Source: a virus
Length of the DNA stretch: 64,000 nucleotides
Strand: one strand, 5' to 3'
Virus record (IMG/VR): IMGVR_UViG_3300030102_005172
Span: 54,053 to 118,052 of that record
This document shows positions 1-8,184 of this stretch, piece by piece. Under the pieces are notes generated by a model that did not search any database, was not told where the DNA came from, and saw nothing but the letters and a program-made list of their open reading frames with translations. Every line of letters begins with the position of its first letter. Position 1 is the stretch's first letter. A program made the translations under genes and the position numbers.

Positions 1-611
1 ATTGTATCGAGTTCTAAGTTTAGTGCGTCTTTTAAAAACTTCATAGGTGACATCCATGTTTGACCATCATTAGTTAAAATATGTCTGAACTTACTATCTA
101 ATGATTCTCTTTGAAATCCTTCACCAATATCATCTCTATCTAAATAGATTGTTTCGTGTGCTTTTTCAGGATAAAATCTCCAAGGTTCTTTTGCGTTCCA
201 AATCCAAGTTCTGAAATATTTTATACCAGGTCCTTGACATGGTACATTCCAACTTTGTACTGAGGTGTCATTAAATACTGACCAATCGAAGTCATCATCA
301 ACTTGTAATACTTCATCTGCGTCAACTCTTAGAATCCAATCACATCCATGGTCTGCCTCTAACGCAGTTCTTACACAATGGTCTCGATTTATACCATGTC
401 CCTTCCACCAATCTAATTGATATAAGAAACCAGGTATTCCCTTTTCGTTAAAAAAGTTTTTAATTATGTCTTGAGTTCCATCAGTTGAACCATTGTCTTG
501 AATAACCCAATAATCAATGTATGGATATACACTTTCCAACATTCTCTCAATAACATGAGATTCATTATTAACCATTGTGTTAAAACAAAACTTTGCAGTT
601 GTGTTTTTCAT
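1..611 (-). CDS. Glycosyltransferase family 2, C-terminus cut by window edge
   Basis: A partial protein of about 203 visible residues whose stop codon lies outside the window. It opens with the GT2 pattern: an N-terminal strand (FCFNTMVNNES), then WVIQDNGSTDGT, the nucleotide-binding region of GT-A enzymes, and later LRVDADEVLQ, which supplies the DxD motif for metal and nucleotide-sugar binding. The ATG at 611 follows AATTAGTT, with no Shine-Dalgarno, like nrdA upstream. It is the last visible gene of the replication/RNR block, 16 nt after the thioredoxin. The acceptor cannot be read from sequence; virion protein or host surface glycan are both possible. Family call is firm, role unknown. 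Confidence 0.85.
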   Translation of the reverse strand, partial: MKNTTAKFCFNTMVNNESHVIERMLESVYPYIDYWVIQDNGSTDGTQDIIKNFFNEKGIPGFLYQLDWWKGHGINRDHCVRTALEADHGCDWILRVDADEVLQVDDDFDWSVFNDTSVQSWNVPCQGPGIKYFRTWIWNAKEPWRFYPEKAHETIYLDRDDIGEGFQRESLDSKFRHILTNDGQTWMSPMKFLKDALNLELDT

Positions 612-627
612 AACTAATTTCTAATTT

Positions 628-864
628 TTAAGCAGATAAATACTCATTAAGATTTTTAACACCAATGTGTCTTTTAACTTCTTGTCCACCTTCCAATAAT
701 ACTACTGTTGGTACACTTCTGATTCCGTACTTCTGTGCGAAGTCTGGTTGTTCATCTACATTTATTTTATTTACAGGAATAGTGTTACTCACTTGTTCCA
801 TTACGGGACTCAACATCTTACATGGACTACACCATGGTGCTGAAAAATACAAATATTCTTTCAT
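628..864 (-). CDS. trxA: Thioredoxin
   Basis: A 78-residue minimal thioredoxin. The redox site is WCSPCK (Cys12 and Cys15), and the cis-proline loop is SVPT with Pro52. It is shorter than cellular thioredoxins (about 105 residues), lacking N-terminal secondary structure, as phage glutaredoxin/thioredoxins often are. It lies 14 nt downstream of nrdA, and the likely job is to re-reduce the C-terminal CxxC of the ribonucleotide reductase large subunit. A weak AGG sits about 10 nt before the ATG. The family is certain; pairing with NrdA is inferred from context. Confidence 0.93.
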   Translation of the reverse strand: MKEYLYFSAPWCSPCKMLSPVMEQVSNTIPVNKINVDEQPDFAQKYGIRSVPTVVLLEGGQEVKRHIGVKNLNEYLSA

Positions 865-878
865 TTTATTTACCTATC

Positions 879-2663
879 TTAACCATCGCAGGATACACAA
901 TCAGGGTCCAATGCTCGTGCTGCGATATCACCACGAAGGACGGACTCTGTTCTCATATAATATAAAGTTTTAATCCCTTGTTTCCATGATTCCATAGTGA
1001 CTTGATTAATCCACTTTGGACTTGCTTCAGATGGAAACGCCAGATTCAACGAAACTGATTGGTCAATATATTGTTGTCTAACGCCTGCTTGTCTAATTAA
1101 TTCTAACTGATTAATTTCTTTGAAAGTCTTAAATACATCTTTGACCCAAAACACTTGGTCTTTATCAAATGCCTCTTGAGGAATGTCTTCTCTTTTTAAG
1201 AGTTTTCCATCTACATATCCCCAATCATCCAATTCTTTTATATCTTGAACCGAACCACCATCTTCTAAAACTTTATCCCAAGTTGCCTTTTTATTTATAC
1301 CCACTTTTCTAAATACCTTTTCTAACTCAAGGTTTTTACGGATGAATGTTCCCTTTGCCGTTTGTTCCGTAAATACATTGGAAGGCCAAGGTTCTATTCC
1401 TGCGGATACATTACCACTTAATTTAGAATTAGAAACAGTAGGAGCAATTGCTCTTAAATGTGTGTTTCTAAATCCACTATCTTTACACCATAATGGTTCA
1501 CCATACTCGGTAGCTAAATCTCTACTTGCTCTTTCTGATTCTATCTTTAGTTGGGAAAAAATCTTACGAGTTTCAAATTGAGCAGGTAATCCTTCAAATG
1601 AAATACCTTTTCTTTGTAAGTAAGTATGCCATCCAAGAACACCTAATCCTAATGCTCTACCTTTTTCTGCTGAACGAACTGCGTTTTCAAAACCTCTCAT
1701 GTTTTTTGCTTTCTGTAAAAACTCTGAAAGGACACCATCTAAGAAATAGATTGATGTATAAATTAAATCTGTATCTTTCCACTCATCATACTTTGCTAAG
1801 TTGAGTGAGGATAAACAACAAACAAAACTATGTGACTCATCCGTATGTAGTACAATCTCAGAACAAATATTTGTCATAAAGACTTTTAGTCCGTTTGCTT
1901 TATACATTTCAGGATTTGCTTTGTTTACATTACCCTTAAACATTATATAAGGTTCACCTGTAGCTTTTCTCTTTTGAAGTACTTTACCCCATCTTCTTCT
2001 TGCTTCAGGTACACCATCTTCTAATTTTCTCATGAACTTATCACCAACAACAATACATTGATGTAGATTCATACATTGTCTGTTTACATCACCTTTAGGT
2101 TCTCTAATTTCAATCCACTCATCAAAATCTTCGTGTTCGATGTTTAGATTTACAGATGCCGCACCTCTTCTGACTGCACCTTGATTTGTTGCAAGGATTG
2201 TAGAATCGTAAATCTTACAAAATGGTACAACACCATCTGATGTTCCGTTTTGTGTAATATTAGAACCTGCAGGTCTAATCTGATTTACACCGATACCAAC
2301 ACCACCACCATGTTTTGCAAGTAACATCATTTCTAAGTTTTTAGTACCAATTTCGTAGATACTATCACCTACATCAATACCAAAACAACTAATTGGTAAT
2401 CCTCTATCGGTGCCAGTATTAGAAAGTACAGGAGAGGCTAGATTTAACCAACCTTTCCAAATATAATCAAAAAACTTCGAAGCAAGTTGAGGTTTGTTTA
2501 GTCTTCTTGCGACTGCCGTTGATACTCTCCAATATGCGTCTTTGGGTTTTTCGCCAGGAAGTAAATAACCATTTGATATTGTTTTTACATAGATTTCGGT
2601 GTTTGCCCAAACGGGAAAATCCACACCAACTTCCCAACCTAAATTTTCTGCGTGATTTTTCAT
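879..2663 (-). CDS. nrdA: Ribonucleoside-diphosphate reductase class I, alpha subunit
   Basis: A 594-residue class I RNR large subunit that converts ribonucleotides to deoxyribonucleotides for phage DNA synthesis. Catalytic residues are visible: the first redox Cys93 (LPISCFG), the thiyl-radical loop N265-I-C267-S-E269, the partner Cys at 282/283 (VCCLSSLNL), the tyrosine pair in TLYYM near residue 565, and a C-terminal CVSC (Cys589, Cys592) that accepts electrons from thioredoxin. At 594 residues it is shorter than E. coli NrdA (761), and the N-terminal ATP-cone is missing, so the dATP overall-activity switch is probably absent. It starts 12 nt after nrdB. The start is preceded by AAAAATTAGTT with no Shine-Dalgarno. 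Confidence 0.97.
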   Translation of the reverse strand: MKNHAENLGWEVGVDFPVWANTEIYVKTISNGYLLPGEKPKDAYWRVSTAVARRLNKPQLASKFFDYIWKGWLNLASPVLSNTGTDRGLPISCFGIDVGDSIYEIGTKNLEMMLLAKHGGGVGIGVNQIRPAGSNITQNGTSDGVVPFCKIYDSTILATNQGAVRRGAASVNLNIEHEDFDEWIEIREPKGDVNRQCMNLHQCIVVGDKFMRKLEDGVPEARRRWGKVLQKRKATGEPYIMFKGNVNKANPEMYKANGLKVFMTNICSEIVLHTDESHSFVCCLSSLNLAKYDEWKDTDLIYTSIYFLDGVLSEFLQKAKNMRGFENAVRSAEKGRALGLGVLGWHTYLQRKGISFEGLPAQFETRKIFSQLKIESERASRDLATEYGEPLWCKDSGFRNTHLRAIAPTVSNSKLSGNVSAGIEPWPSNVFTEQTAKGTFIRKNLELEKVFRKVGINKKATWDKVLEDGGSVQDIKELDDWGYVDGKLLKREDIPQEAFDKDQVFWVKDVFKTFKEINQLELIRQAGVRQQYIDQSVSLNLAFPSEASPKWINQVTMESWKQGIKTLYYMRTESVLRGDIAARALDPDCVSCDG

Positions 2664-2675
2664 AACTAATTTTTC

Positions 2676-3668
2676 TTAAAATATGTCGTCCCAATCTTCA
2701 CCTTCATTTGCCTTACTATAATCAGTAGGTCTGATAGCGAAGAAGTCCGTATGTGTTTGTCCACCTGTTAAGTGGTAGAACCAATCTAAATTACCTGCTT
2801 TTTCATCATCAAAGTCAAAGATAGCATTATATCCTAACTCTTTTAATTTAGAATTTGTTCTTGATTTAATAAACTCTTTTAAATCATCTGCCTTTAAATT
2901 TTCTAAATCACCCATCTCAAACATCTTATCAATGTACTTCAACTCAAGTTCTACAATTAATTTTGCAGCCTCTTCGATTGAGTCTTTACATTGGTCTAAT
3001 AATTCAGGGTATTCTTCACACATATGTCTAAATAATTGACAACCCATCTTAGAATGTAAAGATTCATCTCTTACACTCCATTTCATTTGCTGGCCAATAC
3101 CTTTTAACTTATTTCTCATTTGAAATGAATAAAGTACTGCGAATGATGAATATAACGCCACACCTTCTGTAAATGCTGAGAATATAGCGAGTGATTTTCC
3201 TACTTCTTTTCTTGCGTCTGCATTATCTTTAAGGTCTTCCCAAGTGTATCTATTTGTTATACTTGCAAGATTCTCAAATCTTTCTGCGGTTGCTGGTTCG
3301 TGTAGGAATGCTTCAAAGTCTTCTAATCCAAGAGACTCGTTTAAATATGAATATGCGGTTGCGTGAATGGTTTCTTGTGAACCAAACATCATTGCCATTT
3401 GTTTTATTTCATGTTTTGGAAACCACTCTGTCACCCAACCTGTCCAATAATCTGATACTGCACATTCGGTTTGTGCGAATCCAAGTAAGATATTACCGAC
3501 TAAATTTTTTTCTTCTGGTGTAAGATGTTCGTTCCAATCTTTTATATCACCTTGCATTGGTATTTCTGTATGTAACCAAAATGCTTGTGCTTGTTTTAAC
3601 CAACCTTCTGTATAGTACTCAGGGTACTCAAAAGGTTTAAACGGAATACGATTATCAAATAATCCCAT
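2676..3668 (-). CDS. nrdB: Ribonucleoside-diphosphate reductase class I, beta subunit
   Basis: A 330-residue ferritin-like radical-generating subunit. Metal ligands fit the class Ia pattern: Glu68 (QTECAVSDYW), Glu99 and His102 in QETIHATAY, a third Glu in FTEGVALY, and Glu/His in RDESLHSKMG. The radical tyrosine is probably Tyr106, seven residues after Glu99 as in E. coli R2. The C-terminal acidic and hydrophobic tail ending DWDDIF is the expected alpha-subunit docking peptide. It is encoded directly before nrdA and 60 nt after the helicase gene. No Shine-Dalgarno is visible (CTATAAAATTACT before ATG). Confidence 0.96.
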   Translation of the reverse strand: MGLFDNRIPFKPFEYPEYYTEGWLKQAQAFWLHTEIPMQGDIKDWNEHLTPEEKNLVGNILLGFAQTECAVSDYWTGWVTEWFPKHEIKQMAMMFGSQETIHATAYSYLNESLGLEDFEAFLHEPATAERFENLASITNRYTWEDLKDNADARKEVGKSLAIFSAFTEGVALYSSFAVLYSFQMRNKLKGIGQQMKWSVRDESLHSKMGCQLFRHMCEEYPELLDQCKDSIEEAAKLIVELELKYIDKMFEMGDLENLKADDLKEFIKSRTNSKLKELGYNAIFDFDDEKAGNLDWFYHLTGGQTHTDFFAIRPTDYSKANEGEDWDDIF

Positions 3669-3728
3669 AGTAATTTTATAGATTTTAAATTAAACTTTTA
3701 TGTTATAGTCGGTGATAATATATATGAT

Positions 3729-5087
3729 TTAAAAATCAATACCATCCGACATTTCTTTATATTTTTGCGCTAATTCTTTTCTTACTAAACTCTCCCCTTG
3801 TTTCATCTGACTTGTAGTCTTTCTACCATCAATGGAATCGTCATTGTAAATATGAATTTGGCCTGTCGAGAAGTTTGCTTTAGATGGGAATGTCATTCCA
3901 TCAGGTCCAAACCTATTTTTTATTACATGCCATCTACCTGTACCTGCGAGTTTATCTTCTATTTTTCGAGATAAAGATACCACAAAGTCTGCGGTCATCA
4001 TTTTAGAAAATGAACCTGCTATTTTTGTACCTGTAATAATGTCATCTTCTGCTCCACTTCTATTAATTTGTGAGGCAGTGTAGACAGGCACCTCGTACTC
4101 ACCTGCCATACCACGAAGGTCTTCTATAATCTCTTCCAACTCTTCGTGTCTTTTTTCTTTTGTAGGCCCTCTCAATAAGTCTGCATAATCTACAATGACT
4201 ACATCAGGTTTTTTACCTTGTAAAATCATTTTGTCCATATGAGCCTTTAGTGAAGTTACACTAGCGGTTTTGGTAGGATAATGTTTTACAACTAAGTCAC
4301 CACTAACAGAATTAACTGCTTTTGTAACATCTTCCATGTTGTATTTCAAATTACCAACGGCGACACCACTTAATACGGCGTCATATCGTTGACCCACATA
4401 ACCTTCATTTAATTCAAGAGTGTAGTGTGCAACTATCTTTCCTTTCTTCATTGCGTTGACTCCGATGTTAATCAGAGACCACGATTTACCAATGCCGGGA
4501 GGTGCTGCAAATAAAATTAATTCACCCTTACCAAAACCACCTTGTGTAATTTCATCAATAACTTGCCAACCAGTAGTAACCACATTTCTTACTGTATCTT
4601 CATATCTTTCTACAATCATAGATTTGTATTCATGACCAATATCAGAATCTTGACCTGCTTTCATTGCGGTATCAATATTCTTTTTGATTTGGTCATACTT
4701 ACCATTTTCTAATAATGGTACTGAATCTAAGATTGCGTTTTTAATAGATTGATTTTTACAGAAGTCAAGGATTTCTTCTTTAACAAAGTCCAAATCACCA
4801 CTTTCTAAATGATTCCAAGCAAACTTCAATGTATCAATCACCGAGGTTTTTAATACATCTCTTTCTATTGGATTTATTTTAACTTTGAGAACATCTAAGG
4901 TTGGCATTTTCTCAAACTCGTTAAAATATTTTAGGATTGTTTTTACTAACCACTCCGATGCCTCAGAATCAAAATATTCTGGTTTCATAATATCGTAAAT
5001 CTGTCTTGTAAAAGACCTATCAGATAATATCGCAGATATTACTTTGTTCTGAAATGAGGTACTAAACTTACTTCCTAATTTTTCCAT
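3729..5087 (-). CDS. gp41: Replicative DNA helicase, DnaB/T4 gp41 family
   Basis: A 452-residue hexameric replicative helicase. A helical N-terminal domain (about 1-150) is followed by a RecA-like core beginning TTGWQVIDEITQGGF, with Walker A APPGIGKS at 195-202 and Walker B VVIVDYADLL (Asp300). The later QINRSG segment is consistent with motif H4. This is the 5'-3' fork helicase of the T4-type replisome. The ATG at 5087 lies only 6 nt after a TATATTAG promoter element, so its own transcript would have almost no leader. No Shine-Dalgarno is present. Confidence 0.93.
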   Translation of the reverse strand: MEKLGSKFSTSFQNKVISAILSDRSFTRQIYDIMKPEYFDSEASEWLVKTILKYFNEFEKMPTLDVLKVKINPIERDVLKTSVIDTLKFAWNHLESGDLDFVKEEILDFCKNQSIKNAILDSVPLLENGKYDQIKKNIDTAMKAGQDSDIGHEYKSMIVERYEDTVRNVVTTGWQVIDEITQGGFGKGELILFAAPPGIGKSWSLINIGVNAMKKGKIVAHYTLELNEGYVGQRYDAVLSGVAVGNLKYNMEDVTKAVNSVSGDLVVKHYPTKTASVTSLKAHMDKMILQGKKPDVVIVDYADLLRGPTKEKRHEELEEIIEDLRGMAGEYEVPVYTASQINRSGAEDDIITGTKIAGSFSKMMTADFVVSLSRKIEDKLAGTGRWHVIKNRFGPDGMTFPSKANFSTGQIHIYNDDSIDGRKTTSQMKQGESLVRKELAQKYKEMSDGIDF

Positions 5088-5093
5088 AGTTTA

Positions 5094-5124
5094 CTAATAT
5101 ACGAAATTATTTTTTAATATCAAA
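5094..5124 (-). promoter_or_regulatory. Early/middle promoter, TTTG-N19-TATATTAG
   Basis: On the coding strand TTTG (5124-5121) is followed 19 nt later by TATATTAG (5101-5094). This matches the Bacteroidetes housekeeping layout (-33 TTTG, -7 TAnnTTTG) with one substitution. It lies inside the 3' end of the RNase H gene and drives the helicase/RNR block. The predicted start site is within a few nt of the helicase ATG. Confidence 0.55.
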
Positions 5125-6159
5125 GTGATTCTTAAGATAATTGTCTAAAGATGTAAATGAATTTCTTAACCAAGAATCTACATTTGCAAATGCAGTATAT
5201 AGTTTATCATACATAAACATCTTTTTGAACTCAACAATGTTTAGTTGAGGTTGGTGTACATCCATCAACTCTCTAACATTAGATTTAATTGATGATGATA
5301 TATCAGGGTCAGATAATTGCATAAGACCATAGTTCATATTGATAGTATCTAAATTATCTTCAAGTTTTTTTGCCAACTTATCATCACACTCTGAAGAACA
5401 TTTCTCAATGAATGTGTCTAAAGAAAGGTCATTTTCAGTTAAAAACTTCATTTTAGATTCAATTGTTTTGATACCAACACCATTTACACCTTTTATATTG
5501 TCTGATTTATCGCCCATAAGAACTCTGTAAAATATTAGATTTTGTGGAGTTACTCCATAATCTTCTACAACTTCTTTTTCGGTGTACATTTTCTTTTTTG
5601 TTGGTGTAAAAACCTTAATCCTTTGATTTACTAATTGTAAAAAGTCCTTGTCAGATGATAAAATCGTAACTTCTTTTTTAAAGTAGTGATTTGCCAAGTA
5701 TGCAATTATATCATCTGCCTCTACATAATCTATATAAGTCATTGTGATAGGTAGTATCTGTAAGTACTCAATGAGTCTCTTGAATTGATTTCTCATCGAT
5801 ACTTGTTGGTCTTCTAAGTCTTCATATCCTGCAAGTCTATTCAACTTAGTTAAACCTGTTCTACCTTCCTTATATCCCTTATATACGGACTTTCTTCTAT
5901 TAGAACCACCCTTTCCATCAAAGACTATAACGACACGAGTTGGTTTTAATCTTCTAATCGTTGCAGCGGTGGACAAGAGAAAACCTGTCACACCACCACA
6001 ATGTTCACCATCATCATTCAAAGCAGGTACTGCTCCAAATACTCTAATGAATTGATTAAGACCATCAATGATAAGAACTCTATCATTAAGGGATTCGTTT
6101 TTTACTTCGTTATGTTCTTTACTTACTTCTTTGAGTAGCTCTTTGTATTTATTAATCAT
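5107..6159 (-). CDS. rnh: 5'-3' exonuclease / RNase H (FEN-like, T4 Rnh type)
   Basis: A 350-residue flap endonuclease family protein that removes RNA primers and 5' flaps. Conserved acidic residues, counting one residue upstream of this ATG, are Asp33 (LIIDGLNQF), Asp82 (IVFDGKGG), YVEADD (148-151), SSDKD (171-173) and GDKSDN (218-221), followed by the helix-hairpin-helix segment GVNGVGIKT. T4 RNase H has 305 residues, so this version is somewhat longer. I chose the ATG at 6159; a TTG at 6162 is in frame but less likely. The start overlaps the end of uvsX by 8 nt, implying translational coupling. Confidence 0.92.
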   Translation of the reverse strand: MINKYKELLKEVSKEHNEVKNESLNDRVLIIDGLNQFIRVFGAVPALNDDGEHCGGVTGFLLSTAATIRRLKPTRVVIVFDGKGGSNRRKSVYKGYKEGRTGLTKLNRLAGYEDLEDQQVSMRNQFKRLIEYLQILPITMTYIDYVEADDIIAYLANHYFKKEVTILSSDKDFLQLVNQRIKVFTPTKKKMYTEKEVVEDYGVTPQNLIFYRVLMGDKSDNIKGVNGVGIKTIESKMKFLTENDLSLDTFIEKCSSECDDKLAKKLEDNLDTINMNYGLMQLSDPDISSSIKSNVRELMDVHQPQLNIVEFKKMFMYDKLYTAFANVDSWLRNSFTSLDNYLKNHFDIKK

Positions 6160-7285
6160 CAAAATCTGTTACTTCAACATTATCAATATTTGCCTCTTCA
6201 CTTGATTGTTTGTAAGCCATAATGTATGAATTACAAATCTCATTGTAAATAGACTCTTTTAGTTCGGGTCTTTCTTCGAGTATGTCTTCCCAATTTTTAG
6301 CTTGGAATTTTATTTCCTCACCTGTTTCTTTGTCGACATAAGTGTACCATGCACCACTTTGAGTTACCAACTTATATGTTTTCATCATTTGTAACCATGA
6401 ACCATAATTGTCGATACCACTATCAAAGTAGATATCATAGTCAACTGAACGAAGAGGTGGCCCCATTCTATTCTTGATAACTTGAGCACGAGTTTTGATA
6501 CCAACTACTTGGTCTACTCCACCAATTTTAGATTTAAGTTGTCCCATTGATTTTAACCTAATTCTACAAGAAGAGTGGAATGCTATTGCTTTACCACCAC
6601 TTGTAGTCCAAGGGTCACCAAAAGAAACACCTAATCTTGTTCTTAATTGATTTGTGAAAATTAAAGATATTCTTTCTCTACCTATAAGATTTGTAATCTT
6701 TCTCATAGCTTTAGAAATAATAATAGCTTTCTGAGTAGCATAACCTGCTTGGTCGTAATCTGCGGATATCTCTACCTTAGTTGAAGCACCTGCGACAGAA
6801 TCCACTACAATAGTTACTAGCTTTTTCTTGTCTGATGACCTTACTGACTCTATAATTGAATCAATACCTTCAAAGATATCTTCAACAGTTTCAAGAGGAA
6901 CATACAACATTTTTTGAATGTCAACTCCAATCGCTTCTAAGAAATCAGTATTACAAGCATTCTCAGTATCTATATAAACACCAAGACCACCCTTTTTCTG
7001 AGTATCTGCGATTGCGTGAGCTGCCAATAGTGATTTACCACTTCCTTCTAAACCTGTAATCTCTGTTAGTCTACCAACTGGTAATCCACCATTTGGTCTA
7101 TTTGATATCGCCAAATCTAACATCGGTGAACCTGTCGAAATCCAACCATCAAGGTCGGTAGGAGTTTGTTCACCACCATCCAAGAAGTAAGCCACCTTGT
7201 GGGCGGACTTAAACTTCTTGTTGAGGTTATCAGCTAAGATTGAAGATAGTTCATCACGAACCGATTCTTTCTTCTTCTTTGCCAT
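6152..7285 (-). CDS. uvsX: UvsX/RecA-like recombinase
   Basis: A 377-residue strand-exchange protein. Walker A is GLEGSGKS at 78-85 after the typical GGLPVGRLTEI strand; Walker B is TIVVDSVAG; and QLRTRLGV corresponds to the DNA-binding L1/L2 region. The acidic C-terminal tail resembles T4 UvsX and RecA, where it modulates DNA binding. It works with gp32 (encoded 3 nt upstream) in recombination-dependent replication. No Shine-Dalgarno is visible before the ATG (GAATAATCT), so translation may be coupled to gp32. Confidence 0.95.
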   Translation of the reverse strand: MAKKKKESVRDELSSILADNLNKKFKSAHKVAYFLDGGEQTPTDLDGWISTGSPMLDLAISNRPNGGLPVGRLTEITGLEGSGKSLLAAHAIADTQKKGGLGVYIDTENACNTDFLEAIGVDIQKMLYVPLETVEDIFEGIDSIIESVRSSDKKKLVTIVVDSVAGASTKVEISADYDQAGYATQKAIIISKAMRKITNLIGRERISLIFTNQLRTRLGVSFGDPWTTSGGKAIAFHSSCRIRLKSMGQLKSKIGGVDQVVGIKTRAQVIKNRMGPPLRSVDYDIYFDSGIDNYGSWLQMMKTYKLVTQSGAWYTYVDKETGEEIKFQAKNWEDILEERPELKESIYNEICNSYIMAYKQSSEEANIDNVEVTDFDD

Positions 7286-7288
7286 AGA

Positions 7289-8050
7289 TTATTCGTTAAA
7301 TAAGTCGTCAAACGCTTCTTTTACATTAGTCGCTGGGGAAGTTGCAGTTGTAGTTTCTTTTACTTCAACTTTAGGTTCTTCTTTTTTATCAGAAACTTCA
7401 CCTGTATCCAACCATTCTTTTAACATTCCTTCCATTTCTTCATAAGAAACTTTTTTGAACATATCACCAAGAACGATTTGGTCTTTAGCGGTTTCTAATA
7501 CATTCTTATCCTCTGAGATAGCTGATGTATTTGGTTTTACTCTGATGTAAGTTTCAGGATAAGTTTTACCTAACTCTGCAGCAGTTTTAAATTCTACTGT
7601 TACATCTCTACCATTTACGGGGTCAGTCAAATCACCATAATCAGGGTCAGCGAAGAATCCAAGAAGTTCTTGGTATACATTCTTACCGAATCCCCAAAAC
7701 TTAACACCTTCAGACTCTTCACCTCTAACGAGGATAGGAACATAAGTTCTCATCTTTGGAGTTAACTTTCTTGAAAGTTGGTAATCATTCCTATCACCTG
7801 TTGCTTTCAACTTTTCTGCAAACTCTAAGATAGGGTCTGCTTCACCAAAAGAACTTGGGCTGATAATATTCTTACCACCAAATCCAAAATGGAAATAAAG
7901 TTCGATGAACGGGTTAGAGGGATTGTGAACATAAGGAAGAATCCTTACTTGTTGTTTGCCGGGTTGTGGTTTCCACAAGTTGTCGGTCTTTGTTACTTTG
8001 GTCTGAAGAGAGTTCAGACGATTGCGGATTGCGTTTAAATCAATTGCCAT
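7289..8050 (-). CDS. gp32: Single-stranded DNA-binding protein, gp32-like
   Basis: A 253-residue gp32-type SSB. It has a short basic N-terminal helix (MAIDLNAIRNRLNSL, the cooperativity region), an OB-fold core beginning LWKPQPGKQQVRILP, and an acidic C-terminal tail ending EAFDDLFNE used to recruit replication partners. There are no cysteines, so the zinc-binding subdomain of T4 gp32 (301 residues) is absent. AAAAAGG about 7 nt before the ATG makes a usable Shine-Dalgarno. Its 134-nt upstream gap is the best-structured early regulatory region in the window. Confidence 0.92.
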   Translation of the reverse strand: MAIDLNAIRNRLNSLQTKVTKTDNLWKPQPGKQQVRILPYVHNPSNPFIELYFHFGFGGKNIISPSSFGEADPILEFAEKLKATGDRNDYQLSRKLTPKMRTYVPILVRGEESEGVKFWGFGKNVYQELLGFFADPDYGDLTDPVNGRDVTVEFKTAAELGKTYPETYIRVKPNTSAISEDKNVLETAKDQIVLGDMFKKVSYEEMEGMLKEWLDTGEVSDKKEEPKVEVKETTTATSPATNVKEAFDDLFNE

Positions 8051-8089
8051 AATTTACCTTTTTTAATTATTATTTATTTAAGTTAGTCA

Positions 8090-8121
8090 CTAATATACAA
8101 CATTTGGTTGACAAATCCAAA
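8090..8121 (-). promoter_or_regulatory. Early/middle promoter, TTTG-N20-TATATTAG (gp32)
   Basis: On the coding strand TTTG (8121-8118) is followed after 20 nt by TATATTAG (8097-8090). It has the same architecture as the elements at 5094, 12914 and 13646. The predicted leader to the gp32 ATG is roughly 30 nt. Confidence 0.55.
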
Positions 8122-8123
8122 TG
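8101..8123. repeat. Inverted repeat CATTTGG-N9-CCAAATG overlapping gp32 promoter
   Basis: A perfect 7-bp inverted repeat with a 9-nt spacer overlaps the -33 element and spacer of the gp32 promoter, 51-73 nt before the gp32 start. It could be an operator, or a hairpin in transcripts arriving from the upstream motif at 8162. On the plus strand it is followed by a T run, but no plus-strand gene needs a terminator. Confidence 0.5.
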
Positions 8124-8161
8124 TTTTTTCATTTTTTTTATTTTGCAGTTATCACTACTGA

Positions 8162-8169
8162 TATAAATA
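8162..8169 (-). promoter_or_regulatory. Late-type TATTTATA motif
   Basis: TATTTATA on the coding strand, 112 nt before the gp32 start and just after the end of the 332-residue gene. It is one of the recurrent intergenic copies described in the findings and may be a second, upstream promoter for gp32. Confidence 0.35.
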
Positions 8170-8184
8170 TGTAAAAATATTTAA

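Noticed and set aside
665-973. A plus-strand gene of about 100 codons over the thioredoxin/nrdA junction.
   Set aside because: It lies antisense to two firmly identified genes and has no recognisable domain.
8101-8135. Rho-independent terminator on the plus strand.
   Set aside because: The hairpin plus T run is suitable in shape but no plus-strand gene precedes it; it coincides with the gp32 promoter on the minus strand.
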